Translations under genes and position numbers: made by a program
Assembly: GCA_958295665.1 (NCBI GenBank)
Contig: OY282560.1
Location: 28,881,992-28,945,991 of the forward strand
DNA length: 64,000 nucleotides
Direction: 5' to 3'
Source of the DNA: Tipula vernalis
Taxonomy: Eukaryota > Arthropoda > Insecta > Diptera > Tipulidae
Notes under the pieces: generated by a model
What the model was told of the DNA's origin: nothing
Database searches by the model: none
What the model saw: the letters and a program-made list of their open reading frames with translations, nothing else
Part shown: piece after piece, positions 10,165-25,660 of the stretch
Position numbering within the stretch: position 1 is the stretch's first letter
Layout: each line of letters opens with the position of its first letter

Positions 10165-13100
10165 CACAAGTTTTTGGGCGGCAAAAATCTAAAATTGTCC
10201 GATTACGATGGTTGATACCTCTATCAATAGGTTTCGGGACCTGTGATTGCTGTGACAATTTTCATTTTGATTGCTCGATAATTTCTAAACATTTCTTAGA
10301 AAATTCAATTTTATTGAAAATTAACTGTGCTATAGCCCACAAGTTTTTGGGCGGCAAAAATCTAAAATTGTCCGATTACGATGGTTGATACCTCTATCAA
10401 TAGGTTTCGGGACCTGTGATTGCTGTGACAATTTTCATTTTGATTGCTCGATAATTTCTAAACATTTCTTAGAAAATTCAATTTTATTGAAAATTAACTG
10501 TGCTATAGCCCACAAGTTTTTGGGCGGCAAAAATCTAAAATTGTCCGATTACGATGGTTGATACCTCTATCAATAGGTTTCGGGACCTGTGATTGCTGTG
10601 ACAATTTTCATTTTGATTGCTCGATAATTTCTAAACATTTCTTAGAAATTCAATTTTATTGAAAATTAACTGTGCTATAGCCCACAAGTTTTTGGGCGGC
10701 AAAAATCTCAAATTGTCCGATTACGATGGTTGATACCTCTATCAATAGGTTTCGGGACCTGTGATTGCTGTGACAATTTTCATTTTGATTGCTCGATAAT
10801 TTCTATACATTTATTAGAAAATTCAATTTTATTGAAAATTAACTGTGCTATAGCCCACAAGTTTTTGGGCGGCAAAAATCTAAAATTGTCCAATTACGAT
10901 GGTTGATACCTCTATCAATAGGTTTCGGGACCTGTGATTGCTGTGACAATTTTCATTTTGATTGCTCGATAATTTCTAAACATTTCTTAGAAATTCAATT
11001 TTATTGAAAATTAACTGTGCTATAGCCCACAAGTTTTTGGGCGGCAAAAATCTAAAATTGTCCGATTACGATGGTTGATACCTCTATCAATAGGTTTCGG
11101 GACCTGTGATTGCTGTGACAATTTTCATTTTGATTGCTCGATAATTTCTAAACATTTCTTAGAAATTCTATTTTATTGAAAATTAACTGTGCTATAGCCC
11201 ACAAGTTTTTGGGCGGCAAAAATCTAAAATTGTCCGATTACGATGGTTGATACCTCTATCAATAGGTTTCGGGACCTGTGATTGCTGTGACAATTTTCAT
11301 TTTGATTGCTCGATAATTTCTATACATTTCTTAGAAAATTCAATTTTTTTGAAAATTAACTGTGCTATAGCCCACAAGTTTTTGGGCGGCAAAAATCTAA
11401 AATTGTCCGATTACGATGGTTGATACCTCTATCAATAGGTTTCGGGACCTGTGATTGCTGTGACAATTTTCATTTTGATTGCTCGATAATTTCTATACAT
11501 TTCTTAGAAAATTAAATTTTATTGAAAATTAACTGTGCTATAGCCCACAAGTTTTTGGGCGGCAAAAATCTAAAATTGTCCGATTACGATGGTTGATACC
11601 TCTATCAATAGGTTTCGGGACCTGTGATTGCTGTGACAATTTTCATTTTGATTGCTCGATAATTTCTATACATTTCTTAGAAAATTCAATTTTATTGAAA
11701 ATTAACTGTGCTATAGCCCACAAGTTTTTGGGCGGCAAAAATCTAAAATTGTCCGATTACGATGGTTGATACCTCTATCAATAGGTTTCGGGACCTGTGA
11801 TTGCTGTGACAATTTTCATTTTGATTGCTCGATAATTTCTATACATTTCTTAGAAAATTAAATTTTATTGAAAATTAACTGTGCTATAGCCCACAAGTTT
11901 TTGGGCGGCAAAAATCTAAAATTGTCCGATTACGATGGTTGATACCTCTATCAATAGGTTTCGGGACCTGTGATTGCTGTGACAATTTTCATTTTGATTG
12001 CTCGATAATTTCTAAACATTTCTTAGAAAATTCAATTTTATTGAAAATTAACTGTGCTATAGCCCACAAGTTTTTGGGCGGCAAAAATCTAAAATTGTCC
12101 GATTACGATGGTTGATACCTCTATCAATAGGTTTCGGGACCTGTGATTGCTGTGACAATTTTCATTTTGATTGCTCGATAATTTCTAAACATTTCTTAGA
12201 AATTCAATTTTATTGAAAATTAACTGTGCTATAGCCCACAAGTTTTTGGGCGGCAAAAATCTAAAATTGTCCGATTACGATGGTTGATACCTCTATCAAT
12301 AGGTTTCGGGACCTGTGATTGCTGTGACAATTTTCATTTTGATTGCTCGATAATTTCTATACATTTATTAGAAAATTCAATTTTATTGAAAATTAACTGT
12401 GCTATAGCCCACAAGTTTTTGGGCGGCAAAAATCTAAAATTGTCCGATTACGATGGTTGATACCTCTATCAATAGGTTTCGGGACCTGTGATTGCTGTGA
12501 CAATTTTCATTTTGATTGCTCGATAATTTCTAAACATTTCTTAGAAATTCAATTTTATTGAAAATTAACTGTGCTATAGCCCACAAGTTTTTGGGCGGCA
12601 AAAATCTAAAATTGTCCGATTACGATGGTTGATACCTCTATCAATAGGTTTCGGGACCTGTGATTGCTGTGACAATTTTCATTTTGATTGCTCGATAATT
12701 TCTAAACATTTCTTAGAAATTCTATTTTATTGAAAATTAACTGTGCTATAGCCCACAAGTTTTTGGGCGGCAAAAATCTAAAATTGTCCGATTACGATGG
12801 TTGATACCTCTATCAATAGGTTTCGGGACCTGTGATTGCTGTGACAATTTTCATTTTGATTGCTCGATAATTTCTATACATTTCTTAGAAAATTCAATTT
12901 TTTTGAAAATTAACTGTGCTATAGCCCACAAGTTTTTGGGCGGCAAAAATCTAAAATTGTCCGATTACGATGGTTGATACCTCTATCAATAGGTTTCGGG
13001 ACCTGTGATTGCTGTGACAATTTTCATTTTGATTGCTCGATAATTTCTATACATTTATTAGAAAATTAAATTTTATTGAAAATTAACTGTGCTATAGCCC

Positions 13101-16100
13101 ACAAGTTTTTGGGCGGCAAAAATCTAAAATTGTCCGATTACGATGGTTGATACCTCTATCAATAGGTTTCGGGACCTGTGATTGCTGTGACAATTTTCAT
13201 TTTGATTGCTCGATAATTTCTAAACATTTCTTAGAAAATTCAATTTTATTGAAAATTAACTGTGCTATAGCCCACAAGTTTTTGGGCGGCAAAAATCTAA
13301 AATTGTCCGATTACGATGGTTGATACCTCTATCAATAGGTTTCGGGACCTGTGATTGCTGTGACAATTTTCATTTTGATTGCTCGATAATTTCTAAACAT
13401 TTCTTAGAAATTCAATTTTATTGAAAATTAACTGTGCTATAGCCCACAAGTTTTTGGGCGGCAAAAATCTAAAATTGTCCGATTACGATGGTTGATACCT
13501 CTATCAATAGGTTTCGGGACCTGTGATTGCTGTGACAATTTTCATTTTGATTGCTCGATAATTTCTATACATTTCTTAGAAAATTAAATTTTATTGAAAA
13601 TTAACTGTGCTATAGCCCACAAGTTTTTGGGCGGCAAAAATCTAAAATTGTCCGATTACGATGGTTGATACCTCTATCAATAGGTTTCGGGACCTGTGAT
13701 TGCTGTGACAATTTTCATTTTGATTGCTCGATAATTTCTAAACATTTCTTAGAAATTCAATTTTATTGAAAATTAACTGTGCTATAGCCCACAAGTTTTT
13801 GGGCGGCAAAAATCTAAAATTGTCCGATTACGATGGTTGATACCTCTATCAATAGGTTTCGGGACCTGTGATTGCTGTGACAATTTTCATTTTGATTGCT
13901 CGATAATTTCTAAACATTTCTTAGAAAATTCAATTTTATTGAAAATTAACTGTGCTATAGCCCACAAGTTTTTGGGCGGCAAAAATCTAAAATTGTCCGA
14001 TTACGATGGTTGATACCTCTATCAATAGGTTTCGGGACCTGTGATTGCTGTGACAATTTTCATTTTGATTGCTCGATAATTTCTAAACATTTCTTAGAAA
14101 ATTCAATTTTATTGAAAATTAACTGTGCTATAGCCCACAAGTTTTTGGGCGGCAAAAATCTAAAATTGTCCGATTACGATGGTTGATACCTCTATCAATA
14201 GGTTTCGGGACCTGTGATTGCTGTGACAATTTTCATTTTGATTGCTCGATAATTTCTAAACATTTCTTAGAAATTCAATTTTATTGAAAATTAACTGTGC
14301 TATAGCCCACAAGTTTTTGGGCGGCAAAAATCTCAAATTGTCCGATTACGATGGTTGATACCTCTATCAATAGGTTTCGGGACCTGTGATTGCTGTGACA
14401 ATTTTCATTTTGATTGCTCGATAATTTCTATACATTTATTAGAAAATTCAATTTTATTGAAAATTAACTGTGCTATAGCCCACAAGTTTTTGGGCGGCAA
14501 AAATCTAAAATTGTCCAATTACGATGGTTGATACCTCTATCAATAGGTTTCGGGACCTGTGATTGCTGTGACAATTTTCATTTTGATTGCTCGATAATTT
14601 CTAAACATTTCTTAGAAATTCAATTTTATTGAAAATTAACTGTGCTATAGCCCACAAGTTTTTGGGCGGCAAAAATCTAAAATTGTCCGATTACGATGGT
14701 TGATACCTCTATCAATAGGTTTCGGGACCTGTGATTGCTGTGACAATTTTCATTTTGATTGCTCGATAATTTCTAAACATTTCTTAGAAATTCTATTTTA
14801 TTGAAAATTAACTGTGCTATAGCCCACAAGTTTTTGGGCGGCAAAAATCTAAAATTGTCCGATTACGATGGTTGATACCTCTATCAATAGGTTTCGGGAC
14901 CTGTGATTGCTGTGACAATTTTCATTTTGATTGCTCGATAATTTCTATACATTTCTTAGAAAATTCAATTTTTTTGAAAATTAACTGTGCTATAGCCCAC
15001 AAGTTTTTGGGCGGCAAAAATCTAAAATTGTCCGATTACGATGGTTGATACCTCTATCAATAGGTTTCGGGACCTGTGATTGCTGTGACAATTTTCATTT
15101 TGATTGCTCGATAATTTCTATACATTTCTTAGAAAATTAAATTTTATTGAAAATTAACTGTGCTATAGCCCACAAGTTTTTGGGCGGCAAAAATCTAAAA
15201 TTGTCCGATTACGATGGTTGATACCTCTATCAATAGGTTTCGGGACCTGTGATTGCTGTGACAATTTTCATTTTGATTGCTCGATAATTTCTATACATTT
15301 CTTAGAAAATTCAATTTTATTGAAAATTAACTGTGCTATAGCCCACAAGTTTTTGGGCGGCAAAAATCTAAAATTGTCCGATTACGATGGTTGATACCTC
15401 TATCAATAGGTTTCGGGACCTGTGATTGCTGTGACAATTTTCATTTTGATTGCTCGATAATTTCTATACATTTCTTAGAAAATTAAATTTTATTGAAAAT
15501 TAACTGTGCTATAGCCCACAAGTTTTTGGGCGGCAAAAATCTAAAATTGTCCGATTACGATGGTTGATACCTCTATCAATAGGTTTCGGGACCTGTGATT
15601 GCTGTGACAATTTTCATTTTGATTGCTCGATAATTTCTAAACATTTCTTAGAAAATTCAATTTTATTGAAAATTAACTGTGCTATAGCCCACAAGTTTTT
15701 GGGCGGCAAAAATCTAAAATTGTCCGATTACGATGGTTGATACCTCTATCAATAGGTTTCGGGACCTGTGATTGCTGTGACAATTTTCATTTTGATTGCT
15801 CGATAATTTCTAAACATTTCTTAGAAATTCAATTTTATTGAAAATTAACTGTGCTATAGCCCACAAGTTTTTGGGCGGCAAAAATCTAAAATTGTCCGAT
15901 TACGATGGTTGATACCTCTATCAATAGGTTTCGGGACCTGTGATTGCTGTGACAATTTTCATTTTGATTGCTCGATAATTTCTATACATTTATTAGAAAA
16001 TTCAATTTTATTGAAAATTAACTGTGCTATAGCCCACAAGTTTTTGGGCGGCAAAAATCTAAAATTGTCCGATTACGATGGTTGATACCTCTATCAATAG

Positions 16101-17905
16101 GTTTCGGGACCTGTGATTGCTGTGACAATTTTCATTTTGATTGCTCGATAATTTCTAAACATTTCTTAGAAATTCAATTTTATTGAAAATTAACTGTGCT
16201 ATAGCCCACAAGTTTTTGGGCGGCAAAAATCTAAAATTGTCCGATTACGATGGTTGATACCTCTATCAATAGGTTTCGGGACCTGTGATTGCTGTGACAA
16301 TTTTCATTTTGATTGCTCGATAATTTCTAAACATTTCTTAGAAATTCTATTTTATTGAAAATTAACTGTGCTATAGCCCACAAGTTTTTGGGCGGCAAAA
16401 ATCTAAAATTGTCCGATTACGATGGTTGATACCTCTATCAATAGGTTTCGGGACCTGTGATTGCTGTGACAATTTTCATTTTGATTGCTCGATAATTTCT
16501 ATACATTTCTTAGAAAATTCAATTTTTTTGAAAATTAACTGTGCTATAGCCCACAAGTTTTTGGGCGGCAAAAATCTAAAATTGTCCGATTACGATGGTT
16601 GATACCTCTATCAATAGGTTTCGGGACCTGTGATTGCTGTGACAATTTTCATTTTGATTGCTCGATAATTTCTATACATTTATTAGAAAATTAAATTTTA
16701 TTGAAAATTAACTGTGCTATAGCCCACAAGTTTTTGGGCGGCAAAAATCTAAAATTGTCCGATTACGATGGTTGATACCTCTATCAATAGGTTTCGGGAC
16801 CTGTGATTGCTGTGACAATTTTCATTTTGATTGCTCGATAATTTCTAAACATTTCTTAGAAAATTCAATTTTATTGAAAATTAACTGTGCTATAGCCCAC
16901 AAGTTTTTGGGCGGCAAAAATCTAAAATTGTCCGATTACGATGGTTGATACCTCTATCAATAGGTTTCGGGACCTGTGATTGCTGTGACAATTTTCATTT
17001 TGATTGCTCGATAATTTCTAAACATTTCTTAGAAATTCAATTTTATTGAAAATTAACTGTGCTATAGCCCACAAGTTTTTGGGCGGCAAAAATCTAAAAT
17101 TGTCCGATTACGATGGTTGATACCTCTATCAATAGGTTTCGGGACCTGTGATTGCTGTGACAATTTTCATTTTGATTGCTCGATAATTTCTATACATTTC
17201 TTAGAAAATTAAATTTTATTGAAAATTAACTGTGCTATAGCCCACAAGTTTTTGGGCGGCAAAAATCTAAAATTGTCCGATTACGATGGTTGATACCTCT
17301 ATCAATAGGTTTCGGGACCTGTGATTGCTGTGACAATTTTCATTTTGATTGCTCGATAATTTCTAAACATTTCTTAGAAATTCAATTTTATTGAAAATTA
17401 ACTGTGCTATAGCCCACAAGTTTTTGGGCGGCAAAAATCTAAAATTGTCCGATTACGATGGTTGATACCTCTATCAATAGGTTTCGGGACCTGTGATTGC
17501 TGTGACAATTTTCATTTTGATTGCTCGATAATTTCTAAACATTTCTTAGAAAATTCAATTTTATTGAAAATTAACTGTGCTATAGCCCACAAGTTTTTGG
17601 GCGGCAAAAATCTAAAATTGTCCGATTACGATGGTTGATACCTCTATCAATAGGTTTCGGGACCTGTGATTGCTGTGACAATTTTCATTTTGATTGCTCG
17701 ATAATTTCTAAACATTTCTTAGAAAATTCAATTTTATTGAAAATTAACTGTGCTATAGCCCACAAGTTTTTGGGCGGCAAAAATCTAAAATTATCCGATT
17801 ACGATGGTTGATACCTCTATCAATAGGTTTCGGGACCTGTGATTGCTGTGACAATTTTCATTTTGATTGCTCGATAATTTCTAAACATTTCTTAGAAATT
17901 CAATT
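10165..17905. repeat. Higher-order repeat, 3,625-bp period (21 units), about 2.1 copies
   Basis: Private variants within satellite A recur exactly 3,625 bp apart: CTCAAATTG at 10707 and 14332, TTGTCCAAT at 10886 and 14511, TTCTATTTT at 11166 and 14791 and again at 12720 and 16345, and CAATTTTTTTG at 11341 and 14966 and at 12895 and 16520. The period equals 21 units, eight of them the 172-bp form. The register is lost to the left of about 10165, where the offset becomes 3,626 and variants differ, and to the right of about 17905. Confidence 0.9.
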
Positions 17906-20900
17906 TTATTGAAAATTAACTGTGCTATAGCCCACAAGTTTTTGGGCGGCAAAAATCTAAAATTGTCCGATTACGATGGTTGATACCTCTATCAATAGGT
18001 TTCGGGACCTGTGATTGCTGTGACAATTTTCATTTTGATTGCTCGATAATTTCTATACATTTCTTAGAAAATTCAATTTTATTGAAAATTAACTGTGCTA
18101 TAGCCCACAAGTTTTTGGGCGGCAAAAATCTAAAATTGTCCGATTACGATGGTTGATACCTCTATCAATAGGTTTCGGGACCTGTGATTGCTGTGACAAT
18201 TTTCATTTTGATTGCTCGATAATTTCTAAACATTTCTTAGAAAATTCAATTTTATTGAAAATTAACTGTGCTATAGCCCACAAGTTTTTGGGCGGCAAAA
18301 ATCTAAAATTGTCCGATTACGATGGTTGATACCTCTATCAATAGGTTTCGGGACCTGTGATTGCTGTGACAATTTTCATTTTGATTGCTCGATAATTTCT
18401 ATACATTTCTTAGAAAATTCAATTTTATTGAAAATTAACTGTGCTATAGCCCACAAGTTTTTGGGCGGCAAAAATCTAAAATTGTCCGATTACGATGGTT
18501 GATACCTCTATCAATAGGTTTCGGGACCTGTGATTGCTGTGACAATTTTCATTTTGATTGCTCGATAATTTCTAAATATTTCTTAGAAAATTCAATTTTA
18601 TTGAAAATTAACTGTGCTATAGCCCACAAGTTTTTGGGCGGCAAAAATCTAAAATTATCCGATTAGGATGGTTGATACCTCTATCAATAGGTTTCGGGAT
18701 CTGTGATTGCTGTGACAATTTTCATTTTGATTGCTCGATAATTTCTAAACATTTCTTAGAAAATTCAATTTTATTGAAAATTAACTGTGCTATAGCCCAC
18801 AAGTTTTTGGGCGGCAAAAATCTAAAATTGTCCGATTACGATGGTTGATACCTCTATCAATAGGTTTCGGGACCTGTGATTGCTGTGACAATTTTCATTT
18901 TGATTGCTCGATAATTTCTAAACATTTCTTAGAAAATTCAATTTTATTGAAAATTAACTGTGCTATAGCCCACAAGTTTTTGGGCGGCAAAAATCTAAAA
19001 TTATCCGATTACGATGGTTGATACCTCTATCAATAGGTTTCGGGACCTGTGATTGCTGTGACAATTTTCATTTTGATTGCTCGATAATTTCTATACATTT
19101 ATTAGAAAATTCAATTTTATTGAAAATTAACTGTGCTATAGCCCACAAGTTTTTGGGCGGCAAAAATCTAAAATTGTCCGATTACGATGGTTGATACCTC
19201 TATCAATAGGTTTCGGGACCTGTGATTGCTGTGACAATTTTCATTTTGATTGCTCGATAATTTCTAAATATTTCTTAGAAAATTCAATTTTATTGAAAAT
19301 TAACTGTGCTATAGCCCACAAGTTTTTGGGCGGCAAAAATCTAAAATTATCCGATTAGGATGGTTGATACCTCTATCAATAGGTTTCGGGACCTGTGATT
19401 GCTGTGACAATTTTCATTTTGATTGCTCGATAATTTCTAAACATTTCTTAGAAAATTCAATTTTATTGAAAATTAACTGTGCTATAGCCCACAAGTTTTT
19501 GGGCGGCAAAAATCTAAAATTGTCCGATTACGATGGTTGATACCTCTATCAATAGGTTTCGGGACCTGTGATTGCTGTGACAATTTTCATTTTGATTGCT
19601 CGATAATTTCTAAATATTTCTTAGAAAATTCATTTTTATTGAAAATTAACTGTGCTATAGCCCACAAGTTTTTGGGCGGCAAAAATCTAAAATTATCCGA
19701 TTACGATGGTTGATACCTCTATCAATAGGTTTCGGGACCTGTGATTGCTGTGACAATTTTCATTTTGATTGCTCGATAATTTCTAAATATTTCTTAGAAA
19801 ATTCAATTTTATTGAAAATTAACTGTGCTATAGCCCACAAGTTTTTGGGCGGCAAAAATCTAAAATTATCCGATTAGGATGGTTGATACCTCTATCAATA
19901 GGTTTCGGGACCTGTGATTGCTGTGACAATTTTCATTTTGATTGCTCGATAATTTCTAAACATTTCTTAGAAAATTCAATTTTATTGAAAATTAACTGTG
20001 CTATAGCCCACAAGTTTTTGGGCGGCAAAAATCTAAAATTGTCCGATTACGATGGTTGATACCTCTATCAATAGGTTTCGGGACCTGTGATTGCTGTGAC
20101 AATTTTCATTTTGATTGCTCGATAATTTCTAAATATTTCTTAAAAAATTCATTTTTATTGAAAATTAACTGTGCTATAGCCCACAAGTTTTTGGGCGGCA
20201 AAAATCTAAAATTATCCGATTACGATGGTTGATACCTCTATCAATAGGTTTCGGGACCTGTGATTGCTGTGACAATTTTCATTTTGATTGCTCGATAATT
20301 TCTATACATTTATTAGAAAATTCAATTTTATTGAAAATTAACTGTGCTATAGCCCACAAGTTTTTGGGCGGCAAAAATCTAAAATTGTCCGATTACGATG
20401 GTTGATACCTCTATCAATAGGTTTCGGGACCTGTGATTGCTGTGACAATTTTAATTTTGATTGCTCGATAATTTCTAAACATTTCTTAGAAAATTCAATT
20501 TTATTGAAAATTAACTGTGCTATAGCCCACAAGTTTTTGGGCGGCAAAAATCTAAAATTGTCCGATTACGATGGTTGATACCTCTATCAATAGGTTTCGG
20601 GACCTGTGATTGCTGTGACAATTTTCATTTTGATTGCTCGATAATTTCTAAACATTTCTTAGAAAATTCAATTTTATTGAAAATTAACTGTGCTATAGCC
20701 CACAAGTTTTTGGGCGGCAAAAATCTAAAATTGTCCGATTACGATGGTTGATACCTCTATCAATAGGTTTCGGGACCTGTGATTGCTGTGACAATTTTCA
20801 TTTTGATTGCTCGATAATTTCTAAACATTTCTTAGAAAATTCAATTTTATTGAAAATTAATTGTGCTATAGCCCACAAGTTTTTGGGCGGCAAAAATCTA

Positions 20901-21949
20901 AAATTGTCCGATTACGATGGTTGATACCTCTATCAATAGGTTTCGGGACCTGTGATTGCTGTGACAATTTTCATTTTGATTGCTCGATAATTTCTATACA
21001 TTTCTTAGAAAATTCAATTTTTTTGAAAATTTACTGTGCTATAGCCCACAAGTTTTTGGGCGGCAAAAATCTAAAATTGTCCGATTACGATGGTTGATAC
21101 CTCTATCAATAGGTTTCGGGACCTGTGATTGCTGTGACAATTTTCATTTTGATTGCTCGATAATTTCTATACATTTATTAGAAAATTCAATTTTATTGAA
21201 AATTAACTGTGCTATAGCCCACAAGTTTTTGGGCGGCAAAAATCTAAAATTATCCGATTAGGATGGTTGATACCTCTATCAATAGGTTTCGGGACCTGTG
21301 ATTGCTGTGACAATTTTCATTTTGATTGCTCGATAATTTCTAAACATTTCTTAGAAAATTCAATTTTATTGAAAATTAACTGTGTTATAGCCCACAAGTT
21401 TTTGGGCGGCAAAAATCTAAAATTGTCCGATTACGATGGTTGATACCTCTATCAATAGGTTTCGGGACCTGTGATTGCTGTGACAATTTTCATTTTGATT
21501 GCTCGATAATTTCTAAATATTTCTTAGAAAATTCATTTTTATTGAAAATTAACTGTGCTATAGCCCACAAGTTTTTGGGCGGCAAAAATCTAAAATTATC
21601 CGATTACGATGGTTGATACCTCTATCAATAGGTTTCGGGACCTGTGATTGCTGTGACAATTTTCATTTTGATTGCTCGATAATTTCTAAACATTTCTTAG
21701 AAAATTCAATTTTATTGAAAATTAACTGTGCTATAGCCCACAAGTTTTTGGGCGGCAAAAATCTAAAATTATCCGATTAGGATGGTTGATACCTCTATCA
21801 ATAGGTTTCGGGACCTGTGATTGCTGTGACAATTTTCATTTTGATTGCTCGATAATTTCTAAACATTTCTTAGAAAATTCAATTTTATTGAAAATTAACT
21901 GTGCTATAGCCCACAAGTTTTTGGGCGGCAAAAATCTAAAATTGTCCGA

Positions 21950-24900
21950 TTACGATGGTTGATACCTCTATCAATAGGTTTCGGGACCTGTGATTGCTGT
22001 GACAATTTTAATTTTGATTGCTCGATAATTTCTAAACATTTCTTAGAAAATTCAATTTTATTGAAAATTAACTGTGCTATAGAACACAAGTTTTTGGGCG
22101 GCAAAAATCTAAAATTGTCCGATTACGATGGTTGATACCTCTATCAATAGGTTTCGGGACCTGTGATTGCTGTGACAATTTTCATTTTGATTGCTCGATA
22201 ATTTCTAAACATTTCTTAGAAAATTCAATTTTATTGAAAATTAATTGTGCTATAGCCCACAAGTTTTTGGGCGGCAAAAATCTAAAATTGTCCGATTACG
22301 ATGGTTGATACCTCTATCAATAGGTTTCGGGACCTGTGATTGCTGTGACAATTTTCATTTTGATTGCTCGATAATTTCTATACATTTCTTAGAAAATTCA
22401 ATTTTTTTGAAAATTAACTGTGCTATAGCCCACAAGTTTTTGGGCGGCAAAAATCTAAAATTGTCCGATTACGATGGTTGATACCTCTATCAATAGGTTT
22501 CGGGACCTGTGATTGCTGTGACAATTTTCATTTTGATTGCTCGATAATTTCTATACATTTATTAGAAAATTCAATTTTATTGAAAATTAACTGTGCTATA
22601 GCCCACAAGTTTTTGGGCGGCAAAAATCTAAAATTGTCCGATTACGATGGTTGATACCTCTATCAATAGGTTTCGGGACCTGTGATTGCTGTGACAATTT
22701 TCATTTTGATTGCTCGATAATTTCTATACATTTATTAGAAAATTCAATTTTATTGAAAATTAACTGTGCTATAGCCCACAAGTTTTTGGGCGGCAAAAAT
22801 CTAAAATTGTCCGATTACGATGGTTGATACCTCTATCAATAGGTTTCGGGACCTGTGATTGCTGTGACAATTTTAATTTTGATTGCTCGATAATTTCTAA
22901 ACATTTCTTAGAAAATTCAATTTTATTGAAAATTAACTGTGCTATAGCCCACAAGTTTTTGGGCGGCAAAAATCTAAAATTGTCCGATTACGATGGTTGA
23001 TACCTCTATCAATAGGTTTCGGGACCTGTGATTGCTGTGACAATTTTTATTTTGATTGCTCGATAATTTCTAAACATTTCTTAGAAAATTCAATTTTATT
23101 GAAAATTAACTGTGCTATAGCCCACAAGTTTTTGGGCGGCAAAAATCTAAAATTGTCCGATTACGATGGTTGATACCTCTATCAATAGGTTTCGGGACCT
23201 GTGATTGCTGTGACAATTTTCATTTTGATTGCTCGATAATTTCTAAACATTTCTTAGAAAATTCAATTTTATTGAAAATTAATTGTGCTATAGCCCACAA
23301 GTTTTTGGGCGGCAAAAATCTAAAATTGTCCGATTACGATGGTTGATACCTCTATCAATAGGTTTCGGGACCTGTGATTGCTGTGACAATTTTCATTTTG
23401 ATTGCTCGATAATTTCTATACATTTCTTAGAAAATTCAATTTTTTTGAAAATTAACTGTGCTATAGCCCACAAGTTTTTGGGCGGCAAAAATCTAAAATT
23501 GTCCGATTACGATGGTTGATACCTCTATCAATAGGTTTCGGGACCTGTGATTGCTGTGACAATTTTCATTTTGATTGCTCGATAATTTCTATACATTTAT
23601 TAGAAAATTCAATTTTATTGAAAATTAACTGTGCTATAGCCCACAAGTTTTTGGGCGGCAAAAATCTAAAATTGTCCGATTACGATGGTTGATACCTCTA
23701 TCAATAGGTTTCGGGACCTGTGATTGCTGTGACAATTTTCATTTTGATTGCTCGATAATTTCTAAACATTTCTTAGAAAATTCAATTTTATTGAAAATTA
23801 ATTGTGCTATAGCCCACAAGTTTTTGGGCGGCAAAAATCTAAAATTGTCCGATTACGATGGTTGATACCTCTATCAATAGGTTTCGGGACCTGTGATTGC
23901 TGTGACAATTTTAATTTTGATTGCTCGATAATTTCTAAACATTTCTTAGAAAATTCAATTTTATTGAAAATTAACTGTGCTATAGCCCACAAGTTTTTGG
24001 GCGGCAAAAATCTAAAATTGTCCGATTACGATGGTTGATACCTCTATCAATAGGTTTCGGGACCTGTGATTGCTGTGACAATTTTCATTTTGATTGCTCG
24101 ATAATTTCTAAACATTTCTTAGAAAATTCAATTTTATTGAAAATTAATTGTGCTATAGCCCACAAGTTTTTGGGCGGCAAAAATCTAAAATTGTCCGATT
24201 ACGATGGTTGATACCTCTATCAATAGGTTTCGGGACCTGTGATTGCTGTGACAATTTTCATTTTGATTGCTCGATAATTTCTATACATTTCTTAGAAAAT
24301 TCAATTTTTTTGAAAATTAACTGTGCTATAGCCCACAAGTTTTTGGGCGGCAAAAATCTAAAATTGTCCGATTACGATGGTTGATACCTCTATCAATAGG
24401 TTTCGGGACCTGTGATTGCTGTGACAATTTTCATTTTGATTGCTCGATAATTTCTATACATTTATTAGAAAATTCAATTTTATTGAAAATTAACTGTGCT
24501 ATAGCCCACAAGTTTTTGGGCGGCAAAAATCTAAAATTGTCCGATTACGATGGTTGATACCTCTATCAATAGGTTTCGGGACCTGTGATTGCTGTGACAA
24601 TTTTCATTTTGATTGCTCGATAATTTCTATACATTTATTAGAAAATTCAATTTTATTGAAAATTAACTGTGCTATAGCCCACAAGTTTTTGGGCGGCAAA
24701 AATCTAAAATTGTCCGATTACGATGGTTGATACCTCTATCAATAGGTTTCGGGACCTGTGATTGCTGTGACAATTTTAATTTTGATTGCTCGATAATTTC
24801 TAAACATTTCTTAGAAAATTCAATTTTATTGAAAATTAACTGTGCTATAGCCCACAAGTTTTTGGGCGGCAAAAATCTAAAATTGTCCGATTACGATGGT

Positions 24901-25660
24901 TGATACCTCTATCAATAGGTTTCGGGACCTGTGATTGCTGTGACAATTTTTATTTTGATTGCTCGATAATTTCTAAACATTTCTTAGAAAATTCAATTTT
25001 ATTGAAAATTAACTGTGCTATAGCCCACAAGTTTTTGGGCGGCAAAAATCTAAAATTGTCCGATTACGATGGTTGATACCTCTATCAATAGGTTTCGGGA
25101 CCTGTGATTGCTGTGACAATTTTCATTTTGATTGCTCGATAATTTCTAAACATTTCTTAGAAAATTCAATTTTATTGAAAATTAATTGTGCTATAGCCCA
25201 CAAGTTTTTGGGCGGCAAAAATCTAAAATTGTCCGATTACGATGGTTGATACCTCTATCAATAGGTTTCGGGACCTGTGATTGCTGTGACAATTTTCATT
25301 TTGATTGCTCGATAATTTCTATACATTTCTTAGAAAATTCAATTTTTTTGAAAATTAACTGTGCTATAGCCCACAAGTTTTTGGGCGGCAAAAATCTAAA
25401 ATTGTCCGATTACGATGGTTGATACCTCTATCAATAGGTTTCGGGACCTGTGATTGCTGTGACAATTTTCATTTTGATTGCTCGATAATTTCTATACATT
25501 TATTAGAAAATTCAATTTTATTGAAAATTAACTGTGCTATAGCCCACAAGTTTTTGGGCGGCAAAAATCTAAAATTGTCCGATTACGATGGTTGATACCT
25601 CTATCAATAGGTTTCGGGACCTGTGATTGCTGTGACAATTTTCATTTTGATTGCTCGATA
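21950..25660. repeat. Higher-order repeat, 1,903-bp period (11 units), about two copies
   Basis: Variants recur 1,903 bp apart, exactly 11 x 173. AATTGTGCTATAG occurs at about 22245 and 24148 and at 23283 and 25186. CAATTTTTATTTTG occurs at 23041 and 24944. TTTTAATTTTGATTG recurs in the units beginning near 22769 and 24672. The match breaks near 23.8 kb against 25.7 kb, which marks the ends of the duplicated block. Confidence 0.85.
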
